Positions 1 through 11,799 are shown, numbered from the stretch's first letter. The stretch: 64,000 nucleotides of DNA from Diplolepis rosae (GCA_030998225.1 JAPYXD010000701.1:8602501-8666500), one strand, 5' to 3'. The notes: generated by a model from the letters alone, not told the origin. Made by a program: numbers and translations.

Positions 1-773
1 GCGCGTTAAAGTTACCCTTCAGATAAACGAGATTGAAATTCCGATGGAAATCACGAAGCATACCCGCGGACTTAACAGTATTACCAACCAAGTTAAACAG
101 AGCGACAACTTTTCGATATCCCAACACGATTTCCCCCAACTACAGTGTCAGCATCGTCCTTTAAACGTCTTCTCAAACTTGATTATTTGCGTTGCTCGTT
201 TGACGCCCATGCTTCCTTCCTAATATAGTCATGTCTCAATTAAATTGAAACTTACAAACTTTCTTAATTTTCACTGAACAGCGACTTCTAATTTTCAAGC
301 ATTATTAACCCTCAGGGCTTGTTTATTTTATAAAAATGGAGATCCAATGCTCCGAAAAGAAATTTAATTTTGTCAGAATCAACAATTTGTAACTTTGTTA
401 TAAAACAATGGTTAATATGACAAGGACTAAAGCGACGAAAATTATTTAAGGTAGTTGTCGTGCCAAAAATCAGGTCTGGAAAAAAGTTTATCTATTATTT
501 TAAGACATAAAATTATATTTTTAGTCGTGTCTTACGAAAGAAAAAACATTATTTTTTATGACAAAAATTTGAACTTAAAAAAAATTATTGGATTTTCATA
601 AATCATGGCTTTTTTCGGGGAAAATATTCCCCGCAATTCAATTGGGTCCAATTTTGAAAATAAAGAATAAAATCTTCGAAAAGAGTTACCTTTTAAACAG
701 ATGTTTCTTTTCAAATAATTATTTTAAAGACTTTAGCCACTGAATTCCGATTAGGCCATATTTAACATTATTA
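1..773. other. AT-rich sequence, no gene recognised
   Basis: No coding similarity, splice-bounded exon or repeat with clear ends was found on either strand. The first 230 bases are less AT-rich than what follows but are closed by stops in the frames checked. Confidence 0.5.
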
Positions 774-2329
774 CCAGCGTTTGTACAACGTTGGGTGTGC
801 AACAGGCCCAACCTTCTTCCGACTGTGGAAAAAGTAATTTCCCGACAGTGGATGTGCAAGGTCTATCCAGTGTATATTCAGCCCTGGTAGTCGACTGTAA
901 AATACGAGCGTTTCTACAACGTTAGGTGTACAACAGGCCCAACCTTTTTCCGTCTGTGGAAAAAGTAATTTTCTGACAGTGGATGTAAAAGGTCTATCCA
1001 ATGTCTATTCATCTCTGGTAGTCGAATGTAAAATACCAGCGTTCATACAACGTTGAGTGTACAACAGGTCCAACCTTCTTCCGACTGGCGAAAAAGTAAT
1101 TTTCCGACAGTGGATGTGCAAGGCCTATCCAGTGTCTCTTCAGCCCTCGAAGTCGACTGTAAAATACCAGCGTTTATACAATGTTGGGTGTACAACAGGT
1201 CCAACCTTCTTCCGACTGCGGAAAAAGTAATTTTCCGACAGTGGATGTGCAAGGTCTATCCAGTGTCTATTCATCTCTGGTAGTCGAATGTAAAATACCA
1301 GCGTTCATACAACGTTGAGTGTACAACAGGTCCAACCTTCTTCCGACTGGCGAAAAAGTAATTTTCCGACAGTGGATGTGCAAGGCCTATCCAGTGTCTC
1401 TTCAGCCCTCGAAGTCGACTGTAAAATACCAGCGTTTATACAATGTTGGGTGTACAACAGGTCCAACCTTCTTCCGACTGCGGAAAAAGTAATTTTCCGA
1501 TAGTGGATGTACAAGGTCTAGCCAGTGTCTATTCAGCCCCGGTATTGAATGTAAAATACCAGCGTTTGTACAACGTTGGGTGTGCAACAGGCCCAACCTT
1601 CTTCCGACTGGGGAAAAAGTAATTTTCCGACAGTGGATGTGCAAGGTCTATCCAGTGTCTATTCAGCCCCGGTAGTCGACTGTAAAATACCAGCGTTTGT
1701 GCAACGTTGAGTGTACAACATGCACAACCTTCTTCCGACTATGGAAAAAGTAATTTTCCGACAGTTGATGTGCAAGGTCTATCTAGTGTGTATTCAGCTC
1801 TGGTAGTCGACTGTAAAGTACCGGCGTTTGTACAACAGGCCCAACCTTCTTCCGAATGGGGAAAAAGTAATTTTCCGACAGTGGATGCGCAAGGTCTATC
1901 CAGTGTTTATTCAGCCCTGGTAGTCGACTGTAAAATACGAGCGTTTCTACAACGTTGGGTGTGCAACAGGCCCAACCTTCTTGTGACTGTGGAAAAAGTA
2001 ATTTTCCGATTGTGGATGTACAAGGTCTGTCCAGGGCCTATTCAACACCGGTAGTCAACTGTGAAATACCAGCGTTTGTACAACGTTGGGTGTACAACAG
2101 GCCCAACCTTCTACCGACTGTGGAAAAAGTAATTTTCCGACAGTGGATATACAAGGTCTGTCCAGGGTCTATTCAATACCGGTAGTCAACTGTGAAATAC
2201 CAGCGTTTGTACAACGTTGGGTGTACAACAGGCCCAAACTTCTTCCGAATGGGGAAAAAGTAATTTTCCGACAGTAAATGTGCAAGGTCCACCCAGTGTC
2301 TAGTCAACTCTTTTAATTAATGCTGTAAA
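774..2329. repeat. 131-bp tandem satellite array, 12 units
   Basis: Units begin with TACCAGCGTTTGTACAACG or variants at about 774, 905, 1036, 1167, 1298, 1429, 1557, 1688, 1819, 1936, 2067 and 2198; the spacing is almost always exactly 131 bases. One unit is 128 and one 117 through small deletions. Each unit contains a near-palindrome (CGACTGTGGAAAA...AATTTTCCGACAGT) and CAACGTTG-type palindromes. The dimer 1036-1297 is repeated almost without change at 1298-1559, a 262-bp higher-order duplication that must be recent. The short open frames here recur in every unit, in both directions, and are not genes. The same unit sits inside the CCCAAGCAG elements, so the array is an expanded internal part of copy A. 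Confidence 0.95.
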
Positions 2330-2608
2330 ATTCCAGTGTTTGTAAAAAGTTAATTTGACACTGGTTATCTTCTTTAAAATACAGTTTTATCCGCAAAACA
2401 TGGATTTAATAATAAAAGTATATAACCAGTATTTTAGAAATGTTGATAGCCAGCGTTGAAAATATGTTGGATACCAGTATTGGTACAACGTTGGAAACGA
2501 GTGTTGTTCCAACGAAGTACATTGTTATCATTTCGACTGTCCGCCGACAGTCGTAAGTTTGTATCCAGCGTTGGATCGACGTTGGCCCGATTGTTAATTT
2601 CTGCTTGG
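774..2608 (-). mobile_element. CCCAAGCAG-family MITE, copy A (satellite-expanded, one end lost)
   Basis: After the 131-bp array the sequence continues through the shared single-copy part of the family (about 2330-2608) and stops at the terminus TTAATTTCTGCTTGG. The opposite terminus (CCCAAGCAGAAATCATGACACTCTG in other copies) is missing, so the copy is truncated at the array side. It encodes no transposase. Orientation is given relative to copy B. Confidence 0.85.
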
Positions 2609-3788
2609 AATTGTTTGAACTGGACTTTTTTTGAGTGTGAGAAACATTATTAAAGATAATATTTTTCGTAAGTTTAAAATATTTTCCTTCCGCAAGACAC
2701 GACTAAATATACCATTCCAAATCTTGAAATCATAAAAAAATTTATTTTTTAGAGACCTGACTTTTGACACAACAACCTTAAATTTAAACTGTTATTAAAT
2801 TAAAAATTTTCATTTCCTGAAGAATCGTAGAAAAAGTAACTTGATGTGGATTTTCTTGAAAGAACCTGGATGTACTCGTATCAAAGCAACACCTTAATTA
2901 CGGATCACCCGTCTCATTACACTTAGAAGGAAATGTTAGAGCCGAGAGTGCAAACCAAGATGAATGAGAGAGCCAATTGCTAACCGAGGTCTCATTTGAT
3001 TAGCGCGGACAGAACTTGGCGAAAGTTTTTTCGTAATCTAATCGTATCAGTGTGACGTCTTTTATAGCTAAAGAGATCTTTAACCTAAAGCTAGAAAATG
3101 CTACAAATCCTAAAAATCTTTCTATAAATTCCAACATCCTCTCTAAAAATGTTAATAGGATTTGTGAAAAATGACACTGAATCCTCTGAGTCAGTATTCC
3201 AATTTTGAAGATAGAAGTGGACAAATTAGTGAAGCTGGGAAATGCACTTGTTCTTAGAGAATGTTTCGTGTAATCCTGACACTTGGGATTTATGATTTGC
3301 TCCGTAGGGATTACGATCACAAAGAGGAAAAGGAGAGAGATAGGGTAGCAAAGGAAGCTCAGAGGGACAGGAAGAGAAAGAGAGAGTGAGGTAGAAGGAT
3401 TTTAGCTGGAAACAAGACGTGGTTGGTCTCTTATGATAACAATCCCAGCGATGCGACACGATAAATCCCGTGGGTGAAAGTTAGTACGCGCAAGGGTTCT
3501 GCAACAATATGCCCTCAGGCAGAAACCATGACTATAGGGACGCCTTCGTTTTGTACCAAACTAACACAATAGCACGTCCTGCAATAGTTACCTACCCACA
3601 GTTCAAGCTCACATTAAGAGAAATTCTCTAGGCTGAGAAACTCTTAATATTTGAACGGAACTATTTCAACCATCGAAAACTAAGGAATCAAAGCAGAATC
3701 ATAAACACCTGAAACAAATACTGCCATCCGTAATTTAGCTGTGATTGAGTATTTGTACAAAATTGTGCAAACTTTGTGCAAAAAACTA
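2609..3788. other. AT-rich intergenic or intronic sequence
   Basis: No gene was recognised. Short open frames at 3000-3459 on the minus strand have no motif, no splice context and no start context that supports coding. Confidence 0.5.
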
Positions 3789-4842
3789 CCCAAGCAGAAA
3801 TTAACAATCGGAAAAACGTCGATCCAACGTTAGATACCAACTTCCGACTGTCGGAATCCGACTGTCGGCGAACAGTCAAAATGATAACGATGTACTGCGT
3901 TGGTACAACACCAGTTTCCAACGTTGTATTAATACTGGTAACCAACATATTTTCAACGCTGGCTGTCAACATTTCTAAAATACTGGTTAAATACTTTTAT
4001 TATTGAATCCATGTTTTACGATTAAAGACATTTTTGAAAGAAGAATAGATTCTAAAAACACACTATTGACTCTCAAAAGATTCCCTTCATTGTTACAGGA
4101 TTTCCTATTCAAAATTGGCATGACAGGAAATCCTTTAGCAGTGGACCAATTATCGTTTCAGATACTAACCTTTTACTGTCAAAGTATTTTCTTTCATCTT
4201 GAAATGAAATCCTTTCTCGTACAAAAAAAAAAAAATAGATTCGAGGGTAAAAGAAAAAAAATTGTATGATATAACGTATCTAATATAAATATTAGAAATG
4301 TACACAAGCCCAACTTTGACAAATGCCAATATTAAATTGGTTATCATCAATACTTAAATAACAGTAAAACGATTCTGTTGATAGACAAAAGAAATCTACT
4401 GAATTTCAATTGATGCATTCTAAAAGGAACTTAACTTCACTATCAATAGACTTTTTTTAGAGTGTACCAGTGTCGAATCAACTTTGTACAAACACTGGTA
4501 TTTTACAGTGTTAATTATCAGAGTCGATTAGACACTGGGTGCACTTTGTACATTTACTGTCGGAAAATTACTTTTCCCACAGTCAGAAGAAGGTTGGGCC
4601 TGTTGTACATCCAACATTGTACAAACGCTGGTATTTTACAGTCGACTACCGGGGCTGAATAGACACTGGATAGACCTTTTACATCCACTGTCGGTAAATT
4701 ACTTTTTCGACAGTCGGAATAAGGTTAGGCCAATTGTTTCGCAACATTGTACCAACGTTGGTAATCATCAGTCGATCTCCTATTTCGGACCAACATTTAA
4801 CCGATCATCACAGTCGGCAGAGTGTCATGATTTCTGCTTGGG
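3789..4842 (+). mobile_element. CCCAAGCAG-family MITE, copy B (full length)
   Basis: A 1054-bp element running from CCCAAGCAGAAATTAACAA to GTGTCATGATTTCTGCTTGGG. The outer 13 bases form the terminal inverted repeat CCCAAGCAGAAAT. Reading inward: a 230-bp end rich in CAACGTTG palindromes, a central unique part (about 4010-4450), about two 131-bp internal repeat units, and a CGATCNNCACAGTCGGCAG end. No ORF suggests a transposase. The left flank is TA but the right flank is AC, so the expected TA duplication is imperfect here; copies F and H show it cleanly. Confidence 0.9.
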
Positions 4843-4850
4843 ACGTTACA

Positions 4851-4985
4851 AATTATAATTATTTATTATATATATTATAATATATTGAAATTATAATTAT
4901 AATTATAATTATTGAATTCTTATATTATATTACTATTATTATATATTATTATTATTATTATATATTATATTATTATAATTATTGA
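4851..4985. repeat. AT-rich simple repeat
   Basis: Almost pure A/T built of ATTAT, TATAAT and AATTAT motifs. It is low complexity with no coding content and lies directly beside MITE copy B. Confidence 0.9.
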
Positions 4986-5145
4986 AAACTTTTTAAGAAA
5001 AACCTACGATAAAAATTCTTACTGATATATTGCAGCATAAAATAAAGAATATGGAGGTAAAAACAAACATTGTACACAAAATAGGTAAATTTTTTAGATT
5101 TGAACAGATATTCAAAGTGACAGAAACATAAGATATGTACTACTA

Positions 5146-6433
5146 GGTTGTTCAAAAAGTTTTGAAAGCGGAAATGAAAATACGTTTTTGTTTTGGTGAA
5201 ATCACTTTTATTGCTCAGTATAATCTCCTATAAGATCAATACATTTGGTCCAACGGTCTTCCAACTTGTTTATCCCATCATGGAAGTGACTTTCTGCAAG
5301 GCCTGCAAAATACTCTTCTACGACGGCTATAACCTCTTCGTTTGATGAAAAATGCTTCCCACGAAGGAATTTCTTCAGGTGTGGGAACAGCCAGAAGTCA
5401 GAGGGAGCTAAATCAGGCGAATAAGGTGGATGCTGCAACAATTCTTACTTTAATTCGGTTATTTTAGTGATGGCTTTTTGAGCTGTGTGAGCGGGTGCAT
5501 TGTCTTGATGAAAAAGGATTTTTTTCTTCTGCAAACCGGGTCTTTTTTCACGAATTTTTGCATCCAAATGATCCAAAAGGTTACAATAATATTCAGAATT
5601 TATTGTTTTGCCAGTTTGGAGATAATCCACCAACAAAATCCCTTTTGCATCCTAAAAAACTGATGCTAACACCTTCTTCGCCGATTTCTGGACACGAACT
5701 CGCTTCGGTGCCGAAGTGCCTGGTTCACACCACTCCTTAGCCTCTTGTTTTGAATCAGGATCATGATGGAAGACCCAAGTCTCATCCATAGTGATGAATC
5801 GACGCAAAAAATCCTTTTTATCCTTTCGAAAACGCTCCAAATGTTGCTCAGAAAGTCGCATTCGAACGTGTTTTTGTTCCATTGTGAGCGAATGCGGCAC
5901 CCATTGTGCACAGAGCTTTCTGAAACCCAAAACTTCACGTAAAATATGACTCACGCTGCCTAATGAGATGTCTAGGGCCTCTGCTAAATCTCTCTCGGTC
6001 AATCGACGATCTTCCAAAACCATATCCTGTACTTTTGCTATGAATGCTGGTGTTGATGCACTTTTTGGACGTCCTGAGCGTGGATTGTCTTCAACGCTTT
6101 TTCGACCACGTCTAAACTCTAAAACCCATCGATGCACAGTTGGAAATGAAGGAGCAGCTTCCTTTAACACTTTCACCATTTTTGTATGAATTTCCGTTGC
6201 TGATAAACCTTCCAAAACAAAGAATTTTATCACTGCACGATATTCGGTTTTTTCCATTGTACAAAAATACACTGACACGTCAACTTCAAATGGCTTGTAA
6301 ACAAACAATGAATTGACAGAGTGGAATGACACTTTGGGTATGTTCATATGAAAGATGAAATCTTAAAATGGCGTAGAAATTTTGGTTCTTTTACTGCTCT
6401 ATAGATGTCGCTTTCAAAACTTTTTGAACAACC
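5146..6433 (-). mobile_element. mariner transposon (DD34D), complete with both TIRs
   Basis: A 1288-bp element whose ends are perfect inverted repeats over at least 24 bases (GGTTGTTCAAAAAGTTTTGA at the left, its complement at the right). It is flanked by TA on both sides (5144-5145 and 6434-6435), the target duplication of the IS630-Tc1-mariner superfamily. One transposase frame fills the minus strand. The well-preserved ends and single frame suggest recent activity. Confidence 0.97.
5208..6257 (-). pseudogene. mariner transposase, open except for two in-frame stops
   Basis: The frame starts at MEKTEYRAVIKF and runs 349 codons to the stop at 5208, the usual mariner length. Seen in order: an N-terminal helix-turn-helix region (RAVIKFFVLEG), the GRPKSAS linker, a second HTH (TERDLAEALDISLGSVSHIL), the WVPHSLT motif, first catalytic Asp in MDETWVFH, second in HQDNAPAH and third in YSPDLAPSD. 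The last two Asp are 34 residues apart, so it is DD34D. Only two lesions were seen: TAG at 5652-5654 in place of a Trp codon (ASVF-stop-DAKGI), and TAA at 5442-5444 after KITELK. Both are in frame and no frameshift was found. The upstream in-frame ATG at 6347 lies close to the TIR and is less likely to be the start. As it stands the copy should not make full-length transposase. Confidence 0.95.
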
Positions 6434-6435
6434 TA

Positions 6436-7251
6436 GTACACATATACTATAACTAATTGTAATTAGTAATTATTTGTACATTATTTTCTCTAAAAAAGAT
6501 TCTTCGTATTGAACATAACATTAATTCATATGAAAATTATGTTTAAATAAAATTCATGTTGTTATAATTATTTGTTATTATAATATGAACTTTATGACTT
6601 CATATATTATTATTAAGAATTTCTAGTTCCTAGAAAATAAATACTTCAAATTATACAAATTATTACTTGTAGTTGTTAAAACTATTAGAAATGACTTAAA
6701 TTCGCGGTAATTCAGAACAGGTCGACACGTGAAACTCTGTTTGTGGCGTGTAGAAAAGAGTCCCTATTATGGGATACTGACTCTATTTTTCATGACTGCC
6801 GAAAATCTATGTGCAAATGTCCATTGGACATTTGGCAGAGAATTCAATAAACCTGAATTTGCTAAAGTGGAGAATTTAAACGATTTTATATGAGCATAGG
6901 CGTAATTCATTTCAGGGTAACCCTGACCATAAAATTTCATGAGCACCATGCCTTGCAGTTTTGGAATCATCAAACCTAATATCTATACAATTAGTCAACT
7001 CACAATCTGTAGTACTTTCCTATTAATGTGTTCTTCTCCATCATCAAATTTAGAATTTATTGCCAAATATTTGTTCATCACCTAATAAACAAGGTTTAAA
7101 GACTCACATGCATGGAACAACGACTACATGCCTGATGCAACAATGAATATTCTATTGAATAGGTTTACCTTCAAGGGCAATGAAGTTTACGACAGAACCA
7201 CTAGATTGCTTTTCCTGGTTTATTAGAAACTCCACTATATCATATTAGAAG
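6436..7251. other. AT-rich sequence, no gene recognised
   Basis: Between the mariner and MITE copy C. Nothing with supported coding or repeat structure was found. Confidence 0.5.
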
Positions 7252-8150
7252 CAATTCGCCCAACCTTATTTCGACTGTGGAAAAAGTAATTTCCTGATAG
7301 TGGATGTACAAGGTCCATTTAATGTCTATTCAGCCCTGGTATTCGACTGCAAAATACCAGCGTTTGTATAACGTTAGGTGTACAACAGGCCCAACCTTCT
7401 TCCGACTGTCGAAAAAGTAATTATCCGACAGTGGATGTACGAGGTCTATCCAGTGTCTACCTAGCCCCAATAACCGACTGAAAATACCAGCGCTTGTACA
7501 ACATTGCGTGTGCTACAGGCCCCACCTTCTTCCGACTGTGGAAAAAGTAATTTTCCGACAGTGGATGTGCAAGGTCTATCCAGTGTCTATTCAGCCCTGG
7601 TAGTCGACTGTAAAATACGAGCGTTTCTATAACGTTGGGTCTACAACAGGCCCAACCTTTTTCCGACTGCGGAAAAAGTAATTTTCCGATAGTGGATGTA
7701 CAAGGTCTAGCCAGTGTCTATTCAGCCCCGGTAGTCGACTGTAAAATACCAGCGTTTGCACAATGTGGGATGTACAACAGGCCCAACCTTCTTCCGACTG
7801 TGGACAAAGTAATTTTCCGACAGTAAATGTTCAAGGTCCACCTAGTGTCTAATCGGCCCTTATAATTAACTCTGTAAAATTCTAGTGTTTGTACAAAGTT
7901 GATTCGTTACTGGTAGTCTTCTTTAAAGTACGTTTTTACCCGAAAAACATGGATTTAATAATAAAAGTATAATAAGTATAATGAGTACAGCCAGCGTTAA
8001 AAATATGTTGGTTACCAATATTGGTACAACGTTGGAAACCGGTGTTGTACCAACGCAGTACATCGTTATCATTTCGACTGTCCGCCGACAGTCGGAAGTT
8101 GGCATCCAGAGTTGGATCGACGTTGGTCTGATTGTTAATTTCTGATTGGG
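7252..8150 (-). mobile_element. CCCAAGCAG-family MITE, copy C (one end lost, about 4 internal units)
   Basis: Begins inside the outer part (GCCCAACCTTATTTCGACTGTGG), holds internal 131-bp units starting near 7353, 7486, 7616 and 7747, then the single-copy part, and ends at TTAATTTCTGATTGGG followed by TA. The TGACACTCTG terminus is absent. Its unit number lies between the ordinary copies (about 2) and copy A (12). Confidence 0.88.
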
Positions 8151-9010
8151 TATAGTGATTTTATATGACCTTTAATTTATCTAGTCATTTGTAATTTATT
8201 TCAATAATCTGAAATTAGTTTAAATAAACTGAGTCTGATGCAATATCTCTGAAGTTATTGGTAATTAGCTACGATCACCTGTAGTCGGTTACAAACTAAT
8301 CTATTATCACCTGCAATTACGTGTAATCACTATAAAATTATTCGAGTATCGGCTGTGATTACTTGAAATTATCCGCTAAGAAAACAGTAATTTTGACAGA
8401 ATTTAAAAATATTTGAAATTAAAGGAATTATGTTCTAAGTATTTCCTATAAATGGATTTATTTCCTCATCCTTGCTGCTGAACTATATAAAGGAGATATA
8501 TGAAATGGCAGACAGTGATAAATCTGGCAATTGGAGGCAGTGATGTGCACGAACGCATGTACATCCTCCATTTATATCAAAATTGAGAATATGCACATAT
8601 TAATGGAAACCTATATTCAAGTTAAGTTAAAAATATCACGTTGACGTGTCCAGTGTACCTAGAACCATAATAATTGTTCATTTAAAAAATAGAGTCCATG
8701 ATTTTTTCAAAATTATGTACCTTCTTCTAAACACTTGTACATTTTTTTGGTATCACAAGCAGAATTTTGAAGCATTTTATATTAAAATGAAGTGTCCATC
8801 TTCCGAGGGCAGCTTTTTTAATATACTGAGTAATTTCGATTTTTTATTTTTTTAAGTTTTCAGAATGCTGTAACGTCATTTTTTTATGGCTCTAAAATTT
8901 TATTGAAATGATTGCTAGAGTTAATAAGTATTACTAGAACCGAAAACCAAAATCCGATCAATGAATTATTTTATAAGTTATTGTTCTACAGAGAACACCT
9001 ATGACAGACA
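8151..9010. other. AT-rich sequence, no gene recognised
   Basis: Contains runs resembling ordinary AT-rich intron sequence. The 69-residue open frame at 8646-8855 has no recognisable feature. Confidence 0.5.
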
Positions 9011-9665
9011 CCCAAGCAGAAATTAACAATCGGACCAACGTCAACGGACACCAACTTCCGACTGTCGACGGATAATCGAAATGAAAATGATGTACTTGCG
9101 TTGATACAACACCGGTTTCCAACGTTGTACCAATACCGGTAACCAACATATTTTCAACACTGGTTATCAACATTTATAAAATACTGGTTATATACTTTCA
9201 TTATTAAATCCATGTTTTATGGGTAAAGACGTACTTCTAAAGAAGACTATCAGTGTCAAATAGACTTTGAACAAACACTGGTATGTTACAGCGTTAGGTA
9301 TCCGAGTCGATTAGACATTGGATAGACTTTGTACATCCACTGTACATCCACTTTTCCTACAGTCGGAAGAAGGTTGGGCCTGTTGTACACCCAACATTGT
9401 ACAAACGCTGGTATTTTGCATTCGACTACCAAGGCTGAATAGACATTGAATAGGTCTTGTACATCCACAATCGGGAAATTACTTTTTCCACAGTCGGAAT
9501 AAAGTTGGGCCAATTGTTTTCCAACATTGTACCAACGTTATTATTAACAGTCGATCTCCTACGTTGGACCAACATTTAACACTGGGTGAACCTTGTGCAT
9601 TTACTGTCAGAAAATTACTTTTTCCACAGTCGGAAGAAGGTTGGGCCTGTACATCCAACATTGTA

Positions 9666-10967
9666 AAGAGTTTTCCAATAGGGTCATAACAATTTCGTAT
9701 CTTTATATGAACGCACTTTTAAACTTTTTCAATGAACTGTCAATGTCAAAATGTTAGTTAAAGTCAACATTTTCATCATGGTAAAGTTCACGAACCAGCA
9801 ACGTTCGGAAATTATTAAAAATTACCACCGAAATTCTGAGTCGGTTGACGCAACTTTAAGAGCGCTTACTCCAATTTGCGGCGGTAATAATCGTCCCACC
9901 CGACAGGCTGTGCGTGCTATAGTGGATAAATTCGAGATCAAATTTACACTATTGGACGTTCCGGTGCCAAAAAGACGTCGTATTGCTCGAAGCGAAGAAA
10001 TAATCGTAACCGTAAGTGCAGCGATTCAAAATGAGCCAAATCAGTCGATTCCACGTTGTTCTCAAGAATTGGGCATCGCTCAAACGACACTGTGGCGTAT
10101 TATGCAAAAATATCTTGGCCTACATGCTTTCAAGATTAAATTGACTCATGAACCAAAGCCACTTAATCATTTGAAACGCCGAAACTTTTCCAATTGGGCT
10201 CTGACAAAGCTTGAAGAAAATGAAGAATTTCATCGAAAAATCATCTTCAGCGATGAAGCTCATTTCTGGCTCAATGGCTCTGTTAATAAACAAAATATGC
10301 GTTATTGGTCAGCAACAAACCCAAATGTGCTTCTTGAGACACCGTTGCATCCGCAAAAAGTGACTGTTTGGTGTGGTTTTCATGCCGGAGGTGTGATTGG
10401 GCCGTATTTTTTCGTGGATGAAAATGACCGTCATGTTACCGTCAATGGAAAGCGCTATCGTGCTATGTTGGAAGATTATTTGTGGCCAGAATTGGATGAA
10501 ATTGACATCAACAATGTGGTTTCAACAAGACGGTGCCACTAGCCACACAGCACGCGTCACAATCGATTTATTGAAAGGCAAATTCGGTGAACGTGTTATC
10601 TCAAGAAATGGTCCGGTCGAATGGCCGCATCGTTCATGCGATCTAACGCCATTGGATTTCTTTTTATGGAGCCATATCAAGTCACTGGTCTATGCCAACA
10701 AGCCAGCAAATTTAGACGATCTCAAAGACAACATACAACGCGAAATTGCCAACGTTTCGGTCGAAATGTGTGCCAGAGTGGTGGAAAATTGCGTCCAAAG
10801 AATCGACCGCTGTAACCGGGCTCGTGGTGGCCATATGACCGATATCGAATTTCAGTCATAAAATGTGATCCTTGCACTACACCCACAATAAATTTGAACT
10901 CAATATCTCAAATATTTCTGTGTTTTATTCATAGATAAGATTGTTATATCCCTATTGGCAAACCCTT
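9666..10967 (+). mobile_element. DD41D (rosa-like) IS630-Tc1-mariner transposon, complete
   Basis: A 1302-bp element with inverted ends AAGAGTTTTCCAATAGGG and AAGGGTTTGCCAATAGGG (as read inward), flanked by TA at 9664-9665 and 10968-10969. The interrupted host repeat (ACATTGTA / TACAAACGC) can be followed across the insertion, which confirms both ends. Confidence 0.95.
9778..10861 (+). pseudogene. DD41D transposase with one frameshift
   Basis: Starts at MVKFTNQQRSEII. An N-terminal HTH region is followed by a second HTH (SIPRCSQELGIAQTTLWRIM). The first catalytic Asp is in IFSDEAHFW, the second in QQDGATSH, the third in CDLTPLDFFLW. I count 41 residues between the second and third Asp, matching the DD41D group first described in Ceratitis rosa. 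The C-terminus ends in GGHMTDIEF-type sequence, common in this group. The frame is broken once near 10517, just before WFQQDGATSH, consistent with loss of two bases or gain of one; the remainder to the TAA at 10859-10861 is open. About 350 residues in total, a normal length. A single lesion and intact ends suggest a young copy. Confidence 0.93.
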
Positions 10968-11282
10968 TACAAACGCTGCTATTTTACAGTTGACTACCGG
11001 GGCTGAATAGACACTGGATAGACCTCGTACATCCACTGTCGGAAAATTACTTTTTCCACAGTCGGAATAAGGTTACTTCAGTTTTAAAAATATATCTCGG
11101 ATAATTTATTAGTTGGCAAAAATCTTTTTTTGTTGATGTCACCACTTGCATTGTAACTTCGAGAATCAAGGTAGTAATATCAACTAAACGACTAATTGTA
11201 ACAGCAATTTATTAGCAATGGTGTATTTTAAAACGATTTTAAGTAATTATCGATTGCGGGAAAATAAAATATGTACTTCTAC

Positions 11283-11585
11283 TTTAGAATGACGCATTAC
11301 ATAATATTTGTTAGAACAAAAAGAAATTTATTCAAATTTTCTGAGTAGATCTGAATTCACTAGACGTCGGCATTTTCGCAGAACAAGTGTTCTTTCAAAT
11401 TCTTTTCAAATTTTTTTTTTCAAATTCTTTTCAAATTCTAGTAAGAATTTACTATTTTCTCTCTACTTTTACTCTTTTTTTCCAACTTGGCTTCATGGCA
11501 CCAAAGTAGCTCCTCATCAGAACAATTGGGTTCGTTTAGAAGTAATTTCAACTATCACATTCAAAAGTGATAAGGGCAGATGAAA
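11283..11585 (-). mobile_element. possible decayed Penelope-like terminal repeat
   Basis: On the minus strand, near 11490-11530, CTGATGAGGAGCTAC...TTGG resembles the hammerhead-like segment of the Penelope element at 57965-60087, and further on CTGCGAAAATGCCGACGTC resembles that element's CCGAAAGCGTCG. The core GAAAC is changed to GAAGC, so no active ribozyme is expected. Chance resemblance is possible. Confidence 0.3.
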
Positions 11586-11652
11586 AAAAAAAATCTAACT
11601 CACTACGATCAGAGTTTATTCACCTTTCCTAACGAAACTAGCGATAGGAAAA

Positions 11653-11796
11653 ATGTCAGGAAAGAGGTTCGGTCACGTACGAACACGCGATAACGCCGTC
11701 GTTCCTGGTTGTATTCAAAGTGTTCAGGAAAAGGAAAAGGAAAAGAAGATGGCGAATGCACAAAGATCACATGCTACCCAGATTGAAACTGGGTAA
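11653..11796 (+). CDS. small open reading frame, function unknown
   Basis: A 47-residue frame opening with MSGKRFGHVRTRD and ending in QIETG, in a locally less AT-rich stretch. It has a Lys/Glu-rich middle (EKEKEKK) and no signal peptide, membrane segment or known motif. Its end overlaps a possible splice donor (GG|GTAAATG), so it might be an exon end rather than a complete small gene. Non-coding sequence is equally possible. Confidence 0.2.
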   Translation: MSGKRFGHVRTRDNAVVPGCIQSVQEKEKEKKMANAQRSHATQIETG

Positions 11797-11799
11797 ATG

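Larger units (their letters stand above)
9011..11075 (+). mobile_element. CCCAAGCAG-family MITE, copy D, split by a DD41D transposon
   Basis: Starts with CCCAAGCAGAAATTAACAA and is rearranged: a CGATCTCCTAC end-type segment (about 9535-9580) runs straight back into an internal repeat unit. At ACATTGTA it is broken by the DD41D element 9666-10967, and the repeat unit resumes at TACAAACGCTG. It stops near 11075 inside a unit, without the second terminus. The MITE was therefore present before the DD41D insertion. Confidence 0.85.

Noticed and set aside
771..2277. Open frames of 60-115 residues on both strands within the repeat array
   Set aside because: They recur once per 131-bp unit, in both directions, with no start context or codon signature; they are translations of the satellite.
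774..2329. CRISPR-like regularly spaced repeat
   Set aside because: The whole 131-bp unit repeats with no unique spacers, and the context is eukaryotic.
3000..3459. Minus-strand open frames of 77 and 106 residues
   Set aside because: No domain, overlapping frames, no splice or start context.
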